Shown: positions 1-8,942, counted from the stretch's first letter. The stretch: 64,000 bases of DNA from Paenibacillus wulumuqiensis (GCF_000971965.1 NZ_KQ040794.1:255150-319149), one strand, 5' to 3'. Made by a program: numbers and translations. Notes: a model not told the origin generated them from the letters alone.

Positions 1-58
1 AGACACCAGGTATAGAGAGAACACTGGTGTATGGAGTTATTGCCTGTAATATTTAGTA

Positions 59-73
59 ATTGATCAATCACTA
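59..73. repeat. 15-bp flanking repeat, copy 1
   Basis: ATTGATCAATCACTA contains the 10-bp palindrome ATTGATCAAT. An identical copy lies at 1215-1229, after the epimerase gene. Copy 1 sits about 23 bases before the start codon, so it could be an operator; it could also be a by-product of an insertion. Confidence 0.5.
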
Positions 74-95
74 ACAAAAGAAAGGAAAGATAAAC

Positions 96-1190
96 ATGAA
101 GAAAAATGGAACCGAAATTCATACATCATCCACTTCCTCGCCTGCCACCCCTTTTGCTCGGAAATCACAGGATAGAGTGGGCGAGTTGTATTCATCCACT
201 GCGATCCGTCAGGCTGTAGTGCTCGGAGCGACAGGAGGCACAGGCAAGGCGATTGTAATGGAACTATTAAAGCGGGGAACAGTAGTAACCGCGTTTGGCC
301 GATCAATGGGCAAGCTGAAGCAGCTATCCGCCGAGCTGGGTCATCCAAGTCATCTGCATTTGTATGAAGGGAATGTGTTCGAGACGGCGGACGTGTACCA
401 GGCAGCACAGGGATTGGATGTGATTTTTCACTGTGCCTCGGTTCCTTATCATGAGATGGAGAGCAGACTGCTGCCGATGGGAATATCTGTGCTATCCGCA
501 GCCGAGCGGCTGGGTATCCGGGTGGTGGCTGTTGATGGCATTTACCCGTACAGTTCCAGCCGTAACCGCGAGCCGGTCGATGAGACTTATCCCAAGCAAC
601 CGATTACCCGTAAAGGCAAGGTCAAACTGCAGTTTGAACAACTCTTATTTCATCCCCGCTGGTCTTCCATGCAAGGAATGATTGTACGTCTGCCGGATTA
701 TTATGGTCCCACTGCTAACGATGCCTCTTATCTGGGTTCTACACTGAAAAGTATTGCTGCCGGTCAGCCCTCCTTTTTTATCGGCAATATGCATGTGCCG
801 CGGGAATATGTTTATTTGCCTGATGCTGCAGTAATGATTGTGGAACTGGCCTGCAGAGAAGAGGCTTATGGGCAAAATTGGCATATTCCGAGTGCCGGGC
901 CCATTGCTGGCAAGGAGTTGATCCGGATCGCCCAGCAGGCAGCAGGGATTACCAGACCCGTCATTCCAATGGGCAAAATTACTTTGTCCCTTATCGGAGC
1001 TTTTCAGCCGGTACTGAAAGAAGTAGTGGAGATGCTGTATCTGACCCGTCAGCCGCTTATACTCAGCGGGGCCAAATATGAACACCATATCGGGCCCATA
1101 CTGGCTACCCCTTATGAGAAAGGGATGACACATACGATTCATTGCCTGCAGAATGCCGAAAAAGAAACTCTAATGAAGAACGAGCAGTAA
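96..1190 (+). CDS. NAD(P)-dependent epimerase/dehydratase family protein
   Basis: 364 aa. The glycine-rich Rossmann motif GATGGTGKA lies near residues 44-52, followed by an atypical SDR-like body (FHCASVPYHEM, VRLPDYYGP). This fits the extended or atypical SDR family of nucleoside-sugar epimerases and NAD(P)H-binding oxidoreductases. The substrate cannot be named. The 40 or so residues before the Rossmann fold are a longer polar N-terminus than usual, but the start at 96 has an AAAGGAAAG ribosome site and no better internal start is obvious. The same 15-bp sequence flanks the gene on both sides (59-73 and 1215-1229). It stands alone; the next gene is unrelated. Cytoplasmic by sequence. Confidence 0.8.
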   Translation: MKKNGTEIHTSSTSSPATPFARKSQDRVGELYSSTAIRQAVVLGATGGTGKAIVMELLKRGTVVTAFGRSMGKLKQLSAELGHPSHLHLYEGNVFETADVYQAAQGLDVIFHCASVPYHEMESRLLPMGISVLSAAERLGIRVVAVDGIYPYSSSRNREPVDETYPKQPITRKGKVKLQFEQLLFHPRWSSMQGMIVRLPDYYGPTANDASYLGSTLKSIAAGQPSFFIGNMHVPREYVYLPDAAVMIVELACREEAYGQNWHIPSAGPIAGKELIRIAQQAAGITRPVIPMGKITLSLIGAFQPVLKEVVEMLYLTRQPLILSGAKYEHHIGPILATPYEKGMTHTIHCLQNAEKETLMKNEQ

Positions 1191-1214
1191 GTTTAGAAGA
1201 TATAAATTTTTGTT

Positions 1215-1229
1215 ATTGATCAATCACTA
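1215..1229. repeat. 15-bp flanking repeat, copy 2
   Basis: This is an exact match to 59-73. It lies 25 bases after the epimerase stop codon, at the start of the AT-rich leader of the LysM gene. Confidence 0.5.
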
Positions 1230-1342
1230 TCTATGTTTGTAATTCACACAGAGAGTGGTTAGAATGTAGTTAGGTTGGTTACCAATACAATATAGAAATT
1301 AATTTTGTCCAATATAATAAAAATATATTTAAATAGGGTTGC

Positions 1343-1436
1343 AATCTTCTTTAATTAATGGTATTATTAATTCATAAGGTTACGAAATGAACATGTATTA
1401 CTTAATTAAAGAAGATTATTAAATTAAAGAAGAGGA
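1343..1436 (+). promoter_or_regulatory. Leader with a 16-bp inverted repeat and a second partial copy over the ribosome site
   Basis: AATCTTCTTTAATTAA (1343-1358) is perfectly complementary to TTAATTAAAGAAGATT (1402-1417). A second, near-identical AAATTAAAGAAGA copy follows at 1421-1433 and runs into the AGGAG ribosome site of the LysM gene. The left arm could therefore pair with either right-hand copy, and the second pairing would touch the ribosome site. This could be an RNA switch or a set of protein-binding repeats; the sequence alone does not decide. Confidence 0.5.
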
Positions 1437-1446
1437 GCAATTCAAA

Positions 1447-1878
1447 ATGAACAGTACATTCAAAAAAGTAATGTTGTCCACCGCTTTAGCAGCAAGTCTG
1501 GGAGCCGTTGCCGTTGTAGCACCAATCGGAGGTAGCCATGCTTTCGCCGCAACTGACAGCCAGTCCAGCCATGAGAAACGCAAAGACAGAGACGAAAACC
1601 GCGCCAATAATGCTGCATTCATCGCTGCGCAGACAGAACAGTTTAACAAATTGTTCGGTACTAACAAAGAAGACAACAGCACAGCGCCAGAACAATCAGC
1701 AACCACTACACCTGCTGCTACAGAAAATACAGATGCTAAATCCCCAATCACTGTTGTTGTTCCACAAGGTGCCAGCCTGACTGAAATTGCTGCTCAATAT
1801 GGTGTGACTGTAGACGAGCTGGTTGCTGCCAACAACCTGCTGCCTGCCGGCTACCAACTGACTGTTCCACAAAAGTAA
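1447..1878 (+). CDS. Secreted LysM-domain protein
   Basis: 143 aa. It has a classical signal peptide (positively charged start, hydrophobic stretch, cleavage near SHAFA-AT at about residue 35) and a polar, charged linker rich in N, E, K and T. A single C-terminal LysM domain follows (about residues 97-142: VVPQGASLTEIAAQYGVTVDELVAANNL). LysM domains bind N-acetylglucosamine polymers such as peptidoglycan. No catalytic domain is present, so it is a small wall-binding exported protein rather than a hydrolase. AGGAG lies about 9 bases before the ATG. The gene is monocistronic, with an AT-rich leader containing long repeats and a strong terminator behind it. Confidence 0.85.
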   Translation: MNSTFKKVMLSTALAASLGAVAVVAPIGGSHAFAATDSQSSHEKRKDRDENRANNAAFIAAQTEQFNKLFGTNKEDNSTAPEQSATTTPAATENTDAKSPITVVVPQGASLTEIAAQYGVTVDELVAANNLLPAGYQLTVPQK

Positions 1879-1967
1879 GAAGCTGACCGGAAGTACCCCC
1901 TTTCAGATCGGCCAACAACCCCTTGTCCAGCCGGTATCTGCCAAATACCGGTTAGACAGTTGATATA

Positions 1968-2004
1968 AAAAGCTGACGCCCTCCCCTGAGCGTCAGCTTT
2001 TTTT
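1968..2004 (+). terminator. Intrinsic terminator after the LysM gene
   Basis: AAAAGCTGACGC (1968-1979) pairs with GCGTCAGCTTTT (1990-2001) and continues into a T tract. A second, weaker hairpin (CCGGTAT/ATACCGG, 1931-1951) lies just upstream. Confidence 0.9.
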
Positions 2005-2119
2005 GCTGTATATGCCGTTATAAATAATTCCGAGTGTCTGAAATGGATGAATCTATGCAAGATATTGACAGGTATGATCGGCCTTTTGACGGATAAACCT
2101 GAAAAAGAGACGGTTCGAA

Positions 2120-3040
2120 ATGAACGGTTTGGTTTACCGATATTACAGTAGGCAGCGCAGGAATGAATCTTTTGTTATGCCTTCGAAAAAAACAGCGAAC
2201 AGGGATGAGATGATGGAGCATAACGTACAGCAGCAGCGCAGCATTGTCCGCTATCAACGGGGGCAGTTCACCGAGCAGCCGGATATTGTCGTATCCGAAC
2301 AGCCGGTGACGGTCAAGGTCAACGGTGAAGAGTTTGTGACCCTGGTCTGTACCCCCGAATATATCGAAGATATGACCATAGGCTTTCTCGCTTCCGAGGG
2401 GGTCATTCAGCAGTACAGTGATATCCAGGAACTATGGGTGCAGGAGCAGCAGGGATATGTACATGTGCATACCGACCGCTGGAATCCGCAGCATCGTCAG
2501 CTGTTTACCAAACGCTATATTACTTCCTGCTGCGGGACAAGCCGGCAGGGATTTGTTTTTTTTAACGACGCCCGCACAGCCAAGAAAATGGACGATATCC
2601 ATGTGCGTGTATCGTTTGAACAGTGCTTTGAACTGATGGATGAAGTGCAGCAGTCAGCGGAGCTGTTCCAGCGTACAGGTGGGGTACATACAGCCGCACT
2701 GTGTGAACCGGATCATATTTTGCTCAGCCGCAGCGATATCGGTCGCCATAATGCGCTGGATAAAATCTATGGCTGGTGTCTGCGTCATCAGATGAGCATG
2801 CAGGGGAAAATCATCGTCTTCAGCGGACGGATTTCTTCCGAGATTCTGACCAAGGTGTCCAAGATTGGCTGTGAAGTCATTTTATCCAAATCGGCACCGA
2901 CTGCGCTGGCGCTTGATCTGGCGGATCATCTCGGCATCACTACGGTTGGCTTTGTGCGTAATGACAGCTGCAATGTCTATACCCATCCACAAAGAATCCG
3001 TGAATATGCGGACAAAGCGCAAAATTCTATGCTATTCTAA
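2120..3040 (+). CDS. fdhD: Formate dehydrogenase accessory sulfurtransferase FdhD
   Basis: 306 aa as called. FdhD moves sulfur from a cysteine desulfurase to the molybdenum cofactor of formate dehydrogenase, an essential maturation step. Family hallmarks visible are the cysteine motif ITSCCGTS in the middle, the TGGVHTAALC segment and the DIGRHNALDK motif, with the typical KVSKIGCEVILSKSAPTALALDLA C-terminal part. The first 20-30 residues (YYSRQRRNESFVM...) are not typical; an internal ATG at 2177, 2210 or 2213 may be the true start, since none has a clearly better ribosome site. moaA follows 99 bases downstream, so both genes serve molybdenum-cofactor enzymes. No formate dehydrogenase subunit is in the window. 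Confidence 0.92.
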   Translation: MNGLVYRYYSRQRRNESFVMPSKKTANRDEMMEHNVQQQRSIVRYQRGQFTEQPDIVVSEQPVTVKVNGEEFVTLVCTPEYIEDMTIGFLASEGVIQQYSDIQELWVQEQQGYVHVHTDRWNPQHRQLFTKRYITSCCGTSRQGFVFFNDARTAKKMDDIHVRVSFEQCFELMDEVQQSAELFQRTGGVHTAALCEPDHILLSRSDIGRHNALDKIYGWCLRHQMSMQGKIIVFSGRISSEILTKVSKIGCEVILSKSAPTALALDLADHLGITTVGFVRNDSCNVYTHPQRIREYADKAQNSMLF

Positions 3041-3139
3041 AAGGAACAACCATGAGCAGCGTGCATTGCATAGTGGAATGGAAAATACGGCTCTGGTTGG
3101 ATCGACCAGGTTAAGCAAGCGATGATTGGAGGAGATACG

Positions 3140-4153
3140 ATGACAGCCTATGACCAGCATAACCGTATATTAAGAGACTTACGGATCTCTGTCACAGATC
3201 GCTGCAATTTCCGCTGCCGGTATTGTATGCCTGAGGAAATATTCGGCAAAGACTACGCCTTTTTACCGGATGAACATATGCTGAGTGAGCAGGAGATCGG
3301 CCGGATCGCTGCCATTTTTGTCGGGATGGGGACGAGGAAGCTGCGTATTACCGGCGGGGAACCGCTGCTGCGCAAGGATCTGGTCAGCATCGTCGAGCGT
3401 CTGGCTGCACTGGATATTGAAGATCTGTCCCTGACTACCAACGGCAGTCTGCTGGCCCGCAAAGCTGCAGCTCTGCGTGCAGCCGGTCTGCACCGGATTA
3501 CGGTCAGCCTGGACAGCCTGGAAGACGACATGTTCCTGAAAATGAACGGCGGACGCAGCCGGGTTCAGCCGGTGCTGAAGGGGATTGATGCTGCTGCGGA
3601 TGCAGGCTTGCAGGTAAAGGTGAACATGGTCGTGCAAAAGGGATTTAATGAAGAAGCAGTAGTACCCATGGTAGAGTATTTCCGTGAACGCGGTCATATT
3701 TTACGGATGGTTGAATATATGGATGTAGGCAATACGAATGGATGGAACCGTCAGCATGTCGTCAGCAAGCAGGAATTGCTGGACAAGATCGGCGCACATT
3801 GGCCGCTGGAGCCGATCGCACCGAACTATGAAGGCGAAGTGGCAACACGTTACCGCTTCGTGGATGGCAAAGGAGAGGTGGGATTCATCTCTTCCGTCAC
3901 CGAAGCATTCTGTTCGACCTGCACACGTGCCCGCCTGTCAGCGGAAGGCAAGCTGTATACCTGCCTGTTTGCGACCAAAGGTCATGATCTGCGTGCACTG
4001 CTGCGTTCCGGTCAGCCGGATGAAGAGGTCGCTCGGGCGGTAGCCGGAATCTGGACCAACCGGCATGACCAGTACTCGCTGGAGCGCGGAAGCGACTTGG
4101 CGGATCGCGGTCAGGAGGGACCGCGGGTAGAGATGTCGCATATCGGAGGCTGA
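3140..4153 (+). CDS. moaA: GTP 3',8-cyclase MoaA (molybdenum cofactor biosynthesis)
   Basis: 337 aa from the ATG at 3140, which has a GGAGGAG ribosome site at the right distance; an upstream in-frame ATG at 3122 lacks one. It is a radical SAM enzyme that converts GTP to 3',8-cyclo-GTP, the first step of molybdopterin synthesis. The N-terminal cluster motif CNFRCRYC, the RITGGEPLLR glycine motif, the C-terminal second iron-sulfur ligands (FCSTCTRARLSAEGKLYTC) and the C-terminal Gly-Gly tail (SHIGG) needed for activity are all present. It probably forms a transcription unit with fdhD upstream. The other moa genes are not in this window. A bidirectional terminator follows. Confidence 0.97.
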   Translation: MTAYDQHNRILRDLRISVTDRCNFRCRYCMPEEIFGKDYAFLPDEHMLSEQEIGRIAAIFVGMGTRKLRITGGEPLLRKDLVSIVERLAALDIEDLSLTTNGSLLARKAAALRAAGLHRITVSLDSLEDDMFLKMNGGRSRVQPVLKGIDAAADAGLQVKVNMVVQKGFNEEAVVPMVEYFRERGHILRMVEYMDVGNTNGWNRQHVVSKQELLDKIGAHWPLEPIAPNYEGEVATRYRFVDGKGEVGFISSVTEAFCSTCTRARLSAEGKLYTCLFATKGHDLRALLRSGQPDEEVARAVAGIWTNRHDQYSLERGSDLADRGQEGPRVEMSHIGG

Positions 4154-4211
4154 AGGCAGCAGATAAAGCGATATATCTATAGAGCATAAACCAAAAGTAT
4201 AGAGCATAAAT

Positions 4212-4242
4212 AAAAGCCGCCCGGTATTCCGGAGCGGCTTTT
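4212..4242. terminator. Bidirectional terminator between moaA and the chemoreceptor gene
   Basis: AAAAGCCGC (4212-4220) pairs with GCGGCTTTT (4234-4242). A and T tracts on the two sides allow it to end the convergent transcripts from both strands. Confidence 0.85.
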
Positions 4243-4296
4243 GGCATAGTATACAAACGAAATTGTCATCCATTCGGTCTGCTGGCTGATTGATAA

Positions 4297-6039
4297 TCAG
4301 GCTTGTGGTGCAGCTGTAGGCACAGTGGAAGCTGAAGAAGAAGCGCTGCCTGCTGTATCGTCGGCAGCAGCAGATACTGTGGATGCGTCCATATGGAAGC
4401 GATCCAGCTCATGCTGCATTTCCTCACGGATCTGGCGCAGCATTTTGACTTTCTCGCCGGACTGGCGGAAGGCCTGCTGCTGTTCCACAGTGGATGCGGT
4501 GATCTCCTGGCTGCCTGCAGCGGATTGTTCGGTGATGGCACTGATATTTTCAATCGCCTGCTGTACCTGATTGCTGAGCTCATGCGATGTCTGCATATCT
4601 TGGGCCAGTTTGTTGACCTGACCGGCAATTTGCTTGACCTGCTCACTGATCTCAGCAAAGGAAGCATCGGTCGACGCGGTTGCCTGCTCCTGCCGTTGGA
4701 ACAATGTCAGACTCTGAGAGACCGATGCCTGTACCTGGCTGACCGCCGAAGTGATGGAATCAACCGCTTTGAAAATCTGGCTGGCGGCAGTTACTGACTG
4801 ATCGGCCAGCTTTTTGACTTCGCCGGCGACGACAGCGAATCCCTGACCGGCTTCACCGGCACGGGCAGCTTCGATCGATGCGTTCAGTGACAGCAGATTG
4901 GTCTGGGAAGCAATCTCGGATACGAGCATGGTCATGCTGGCAATCTCGGACGCATTGGTCTCCAGTGCACGTACGGTCTGGGCGACTTCAGCCATCGCTG
5001 CACGGTTGCTGGATACGAGCTGCAGCTGTTCTTTCATCTGGCTGCTGCCGTGCTCGATCGACTGGATCGCGCCTTCACTGTAGATTGCGGATTCGGCGGT
5101 TGTTTCCAGGTTAGCCTGAAATTTGTGCTGCATCTCATCAACGACAGATACAGTCATACTGAGATCTTCAGCCACTTTTTGGCTGCCGATGGCCAGTTCT
5201 TCCACGGAGATCGCGACCTGATTCACCATTTCCTGCATACGATCATTGCTGCGGTCGATATCCTGGGCCATCTCGTCGACACGGTTGCCGGCATGGCCGA
5301 TCGAACCGACAATGCTGCGCAGGTTGCTGATCATCTGGCGGAAAGAAGCGTTCAGCTCGTCCAGTTCATCCTTGCCTTTGGTCGGAGCAAGCTCTACGGT
5401 CAGATCGCCATCGGCAATTCGCTGGGCGGCATCATTGAGAACATGGGAACGCTTGGCGAGCTGACGGGCAGTATGGGTGTTGAACCAGCCTACTGCAATC
5501 AGCAGCAGAATGGCTCCGCCCAGGGCGATTTGCCAGGTCAGATCAATACTGTTGGTCAGATCCTTGGTGTATTCGCTGTAGCCTGCTTTGGACAGCTGAT
5601 CCAGCATATACACATCATTTTGGATACCTTCCACACGGATACTTTGGCGTTTAGCTTCCGCGCTGTTCATATTATTCATAGCTGTTGTGGATTCATCGTT
5701 TAATTTCTGGAATTTGGTTTTGGCGGCTGCCAGCAGCTTTTGCTCTTCAGCAGTCTGCAGCATGCCATTGGACAGAGCATCCAGCGTCGTTTGGATTTTT
5801 TGCAGCTGATCCGTTACCAGTGCCTTATTGCTTGCAGACATGGAAAAGGAGAAGTTACTCAGCGCCTGTCCGGTCTGTACCAGCTCCCCATCCAGCTGCT
5901 GAACATCCAGCATGGCCGGTACCAGGTTGTTATTTTGGGAATTAATGCTAAGCAGCTGGAAAATGATATAGCCGACCAGCACCAGTGAGGCGACCAGGGA
6001 TATCATCGCATTCAGCACCAATTTGCCTTGTAGTTTCAT
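4297..6039 (-). CDS. Methyl-accepting chemotaxis protein
   Basis: 580 aa from the ATG at 6039, preceded by GGAGG five bases away; the ATG at 6051 has no ribosome site. Topology runs in order: short cytoplasmic start, TM1 (about residues 8-30), extracellular helical sensor domain of about 140 residues resembling a four-helix bundle, TM2 (about 168-190), HAMP domain, then a long methylated helical bundle. The conserved signalling tip includes EIASQTNLLSLNASIEAARAGE and GFAVVAGEVKKLAD. It signals through CheA/CheW, which are not in this window. It lies 102 bases downstream of a BMP-family binding lipoprotein on the same strand, so the two could be cotranscribed and work together. Confidence 0.95.
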   Translation of the reverse strand: MKLQGKLVLNAMISLVASLVLVGYIIFQLLSINSQNNNLVPAMLDVQQLDGELVQTGQALSNFSFSMSASNKALVTDQLQKIQTTLDALSNGMLQTAEEQKLLAAAKTKFQKLNDESTTAMNNMNSAEAKRQSIRVEGIQNDVYMLDQLSKAGYSEYTKDLTNSIDLTWQIALGGAILLLIAVGWFNTHTARQLAKRSHVLNDAAQRIADGDLTVELAPTKGKDELDELNASFRQMISNLRSIVGSIGHAGNRVDEMAQDIDRSNDRMQEMVNQVAISVEELAIGSQKVAEDLSMTVSVVDEMQHKFQANLETTAESAIYSEGAIQSIEHGSSQMKEQLQLVSSNRAAMAEVAQTVRALETNASEIASMTMLVSEIASQTNLLSLNASIEAARAGEAGQGFAVVAGEVKKLADQSVTAASQIFKAVDSITSAVSQVQASVSQSLTLFQRQEQATASTDASFAEISEQVKQIAGQVNKLAQDMQTSHELSNQVQQAIENISAITEQSAAGSQEITASTVEQQQAFRQSGEKVKMLRQIREEMQHELDRFHMDASTVSAAADDTAGSASSSASTVPTAAPQA

Positions 6040-6141
6040 GTTAGCCTCCATTTACAGCGTTTGGTCTCCAAACGCGTGGTTCAGTCAATGAGATTCATTA
6101 TATGCCGTGATCGGGTCAATCGGCTGGATTCAGCTCTGAAG

Positions 6142-7155
6142 TCATGAACTTGGGATAGTAATTTTGATTTCACCTGAGATCAGTTTTTGCTGCAGTTCTT
6201 CCATTTTGGCCTGCTGCTCTTTGGTCAGCTCCAGTATATGAATCTGGGTCAGTCCCACACCGCCATCCTGCAATCCGAACACCATATCCTTTTGCGGGAA
6301 AGAGGCATTGTTCTTCATGTAATCCTGCAGAGCGTTATAGATGGCTACATCAATATTTTTGACCATGGAAGCGATAACGGACTTCTCTGCGAGGAAGAAC
6401 TGGTCGCTGTCGACACCGATGGAATATTTGCCCTGTTTCTGGGCTTCCTGCAGTCCGCCGACACCGGTCAGCCCGGCTACGGTATAGATGACATCCGCAT
6501 TATCACGGGTAATCATTTCTCTGGCTGCAGCTGCACCCAGCTCGGCTTTACCAAAGTCACCGGTATAATTGACCGAGAAGCTGGCATTGGGATTGATGGC
6601 GCGTGCGCCCTGCTCATAGCCGGCCTGGAATTTATAAAGTAAGGAAGATTCGACCCCACCGATGAATCCCATATGACCGGTTTTGCTGGCCATAGCGGCA
6701 AGGGCGCCGGCGAGAAAGCTGCCTTCTTCTTCTTTAAAGGTAATGGAAGCGACATTTGCTAGTTCCGACTTTTCATCGATTAGCAAGAACTGACGGTCCG
6801 GATGTTTTTTGGCAACATTCTCTATGCTTTCTTTGACGGAATAGCCGAGACCGATAATAAGATCATTGCCTTCTGTGACAAGCTGTTCCAATCCTTCGTC
6901 ATAGGTACCCGTATCGGCGATCTCCCTGTAATCAAACAGGATCGAGCCTTCGTTACGAGCTTTGATCAGGCCTTTGAATGCGCCATCGCTGAACGATTGG
7001 TCGCCAAGACCGATATTGGACAGAAGAATCCCAACTTTTAATTTTGGCTTGCTGGCGGATGTATCCGCAGTCTTTTGTCCGGAGCAGGCGCTCAGGAGAA
7101 GGGCGGCAATCAGAATCATACATCCGAGATAACTCCATGTTTTATGTTTCTTCAC
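6142..7155 (-). CDS. BMP-family ABC transporter substrate-binding lipoprotein
   Basis: 337 aa with a GTG start at 7155 and GAGAGGA upstream. It has a lipoprotein signal peptide ending in the lipobox LLLSACSG (Cys near residue 24). The mature part matches the basic membrane protein (BMP)/Med family: SFSDGAFKGL, GYSVKESIENVAKKHPDRQFLLID and GFIGGVESSLLYKFQAGYEQGA. Most members bind nucleosides for an ABC importer; Med of Bacillus instead affects competence. No permease or ATPase gene is adjacent. A chemoreceptor gene follows on the same strand, so a ligand-presenting role in chemotaxis is possible. Ligand unknown. Confidence 0.88.
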   Translation of the reverse strand: MKKHKTWSYLGCMILIAALLLSACSGQKTADTSASKPKLKVGILLSNIGLGDQSFSDGAFKGLIKARNEGSILFDYREIADTGTYDEGLEQLVTEGNDLIIGLGYSVKESIENVAKKHPDRQFLLIDEKSELANVASITFKEEEGSFLAGALAAMASKTGHMGFIGGVESSLLYKFQAGYEQGARAINPNASFSVNYTGDFGKAELGAAAAREMITRDNADVIYTVAGLTGVGGLQEAQKQGKYSIGVDSDQFFLAEKSVIASMVKNIDVAIYNALQDYMKNNASFPQKDMVFGLQDGGVGLTQIHILELTKEQQAKMEELQQKLISGEIKITIPSS

Positions 7156-7351
7156 TGCTGTTATCCTCTCTGTGTTTAATCGGAATTTACCTATTCTTTA
7201 TCGGTTATCCCGATTTGTTAGTGAAGAGTGGGAAGGGGCTGAACGCAATTTTGCTAAATAACCTCATCCCACCGGAAGACAGGCTGAAAATTTTGCAGAT
7301 CACAAAAGATGTGATTTATGATAATATGTTGAACAAATAAAAGGGCTTATC

Positions 7352-7392
7352 CACAGAGCTTTAGTAAATTAATGCTTGGATGCAGCTCTGTG
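7352..7392. promoter_or_regulatory. Inverted repeat in the thrC leader
   Basis: CACAGAGCT (7352-7360) and AGCTCTGTG (7384-7392) are perfect complements separated by 23 bases, with no T tract after them. They lie about 105-145 bases upstream of thrC, within the 342-base gap between the divergent BMP gene and thrC. No other clear feature is seen in that gap; a possible ORF running into it from the BMP gene is not convincing. Confidence 0.4.
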
Positions 7393-7497
7393 ACAGGGTA
7401 TGATAGGAATAACGTGTTTGACGCCGAAAGTGCAGGTCTGCAGAAGCGTACATTTTGCAGAATCCAGGCTTGAATATTAATCAATTGGGGGATATGT

Positions 7498-8892
7498 ATG
7501 AAATATATCAGTACCAGGGGACAGGTTGAGCCAAAAGGATTTATCGATACGGTATTAATGGGGCTGGCCGATGATGGCGGTCTGATGGTGCCGGAACAGG
7601 TGCCGGTTATCTCGCCGGAGGAGCTTCGCGAGTGGAGTTCGCTGAGCTATGTCGATCTGTTTTTGCAGATATTTGCGCGGTATGTCAATGATGAGATTCC
7701 GGCGGCGGATCTGCGGGAGCTGGCCGAACGCAGCTACGGGAATTTCCGTCATCCGGAAGTGACTCCGGTCAAGAAAATCAACGATTCTCTCTATATTATG
7801 GAGCTGTTCCATGGGCCGACCTTTGCCTTTAAGGATGTCGCTCTGCAATTTATGGGTGAACTGTACTCCTATATGTCCCGGAAGAACGGGGATATCATTC
7901 ATATTCTGGGGGCGACTTCCGGTGATACGGGAGCGGCTGCGATCCAGGGTGTGCGCGGCAAGGAAGGAATCAAGATCTGTATTTTGCATCCGCATGGTAA
8001 AGTGAGCAAAGTACAGGAATTGCAGATGACGACCGTCCATGATGATAATGTGCTGAATCTGTCGGTCAAAGGGAACTTTGATGACTGTCAGAAAATGATC
8101 AAGGATCTGTTCGCCGATCTCACCTTCAAAAAGAAATATCATCTGCGAGCGATCAACTCGATCAATTTTGTACGTATTCTGGCGCAGACGGTGTATTACT
8201 TCTATGCTTACTTCCGTGCTCAGGAGCAGGGCAGCGAGCGCAAAATCAATATCAGCGTGCCATCCGGCAACTTCGGCAATATTTTCTCCGGATTCCTGGC
8301 GCGTCAGATGGGACTGCCGATCAACCGGCTGATTATTGCGACCAATGAAAATAATATTCTGGAGCGTTTTGTGAGAACCGGCGAATACCAGCCAGGTGAA
8401 TTCCGCGGAACCCACAGTCCATCCATGGATATTCAGGTGGCGAGCAACTTTGAGCGGTATCTATATTATTTCCTCAAGGAAAATGCGACTAAAGTCTCCG
8501 CCTATATGCAGAAGCTGCAAACCGAAGGCCAGATCGTACTGAGCGAAGAAGATCTGGAGCATGTGCAGCGTGACTTTGCAGCGTATGGAGCTTCCAACCA
8601 GGACTGCCTGCAGTCCATTATCAAATATAAAAATGAGTATGATTATCTGCTGGACCCTCATACGGCCTGTGGTATTGCTGCTTACGAACAGTGCAGTCCA
8701 CCGGAAGAGGTATGTGTTACGCTGGCAACTGCCCATCCGGCCAAGTTCGATGAAGCGATCGTGCTGTGCGAGATTGAGCAGGAGTTCCCTGCGCCGATCC
8801 AGGCACTGTTCTCGATGCCGCAGCATCAGACCATTATCGACCATGATCTAAATGAAGTGATTCGTCAGCTGGAAGCCTTTTACAGCCGTTAA
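7498..8892 (+). CDS. thrC: Threonine synthase
   Basis: 464 aa. It converts O-phospho-L-homoserine to L-threonine with pyridoxal phosphate. It is the longer threonine synthase form: it begins MKYISTRGQ, has the early GLADDGGLMVPEQVP segment, and the PLP-binding lysine in FHGPTFAFKDVALQF (Lys112). The phosphate-binding loop GATSGDTGAAAIQ and PSGNFGN are also present, and TAHPAKFDEAI sits near the C-terminus. Length fits this subclass (about 430-490 aa) rather than the 350-aa Bacillus subtilis ThrC, so another thrC may exist elsewhere. GGGGG lies before the ATG. The gene is monocistronic and ends in a terminator; homoserine kinase and dehydrogenase genes are not nearby. Confidence 0.96.
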   Translation: MKYISTRGQVEPKGFIDTVLMGLADDGGLMVPEQVPVISPEELREWSSLSYVDLFLQIFARYVNDEIPAADLRELAERSYGNFRHPEVTPVKKINDSLYIMELFHGPTFAFKDVALQFMGELYSYMSRKNGDIIHILGATSGDTGAAAIQGVRGKEGIKICILHPHGKVSKVQELQMTTVHDDNVLNLSVKGNFDDCQKMIKDLFADLTFKKKYHLRAINSINFVRILAQTVYYFYAYFRAQEQGSERKINISVPSGNFGNIFSGFLARQMGLPINRLIIATNENNILERFVRTGEYQPGEFRGTHSPSMDIQVASNFERYLYYFLKENATKVSAYMQKLQTEGQIVLSEEDLEHVQRDFAAYGASNQDCLQSIIKYKNEYDYLLDPHTACGIAAYEQCSPPEEVCVTLATAHPAKFDEAIVLCEIEQEFPAPIQALFSMPQHQTIIDHDLNEVIRQLEAFYSR

Positions 8893-8942
8893 TCCATTTA
8901 TGACAACGGCAAGGCATTTATTCTGAAGTTATACAAAATAGG

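Noticed and set aside
7044-7340. Plus-strand frame overlapping the BMP lipoprotein start
   Set aside because: Its first half is complementary to the lipoprotein coding region, it has no ribosome site, and the rest lies in the promoter region.
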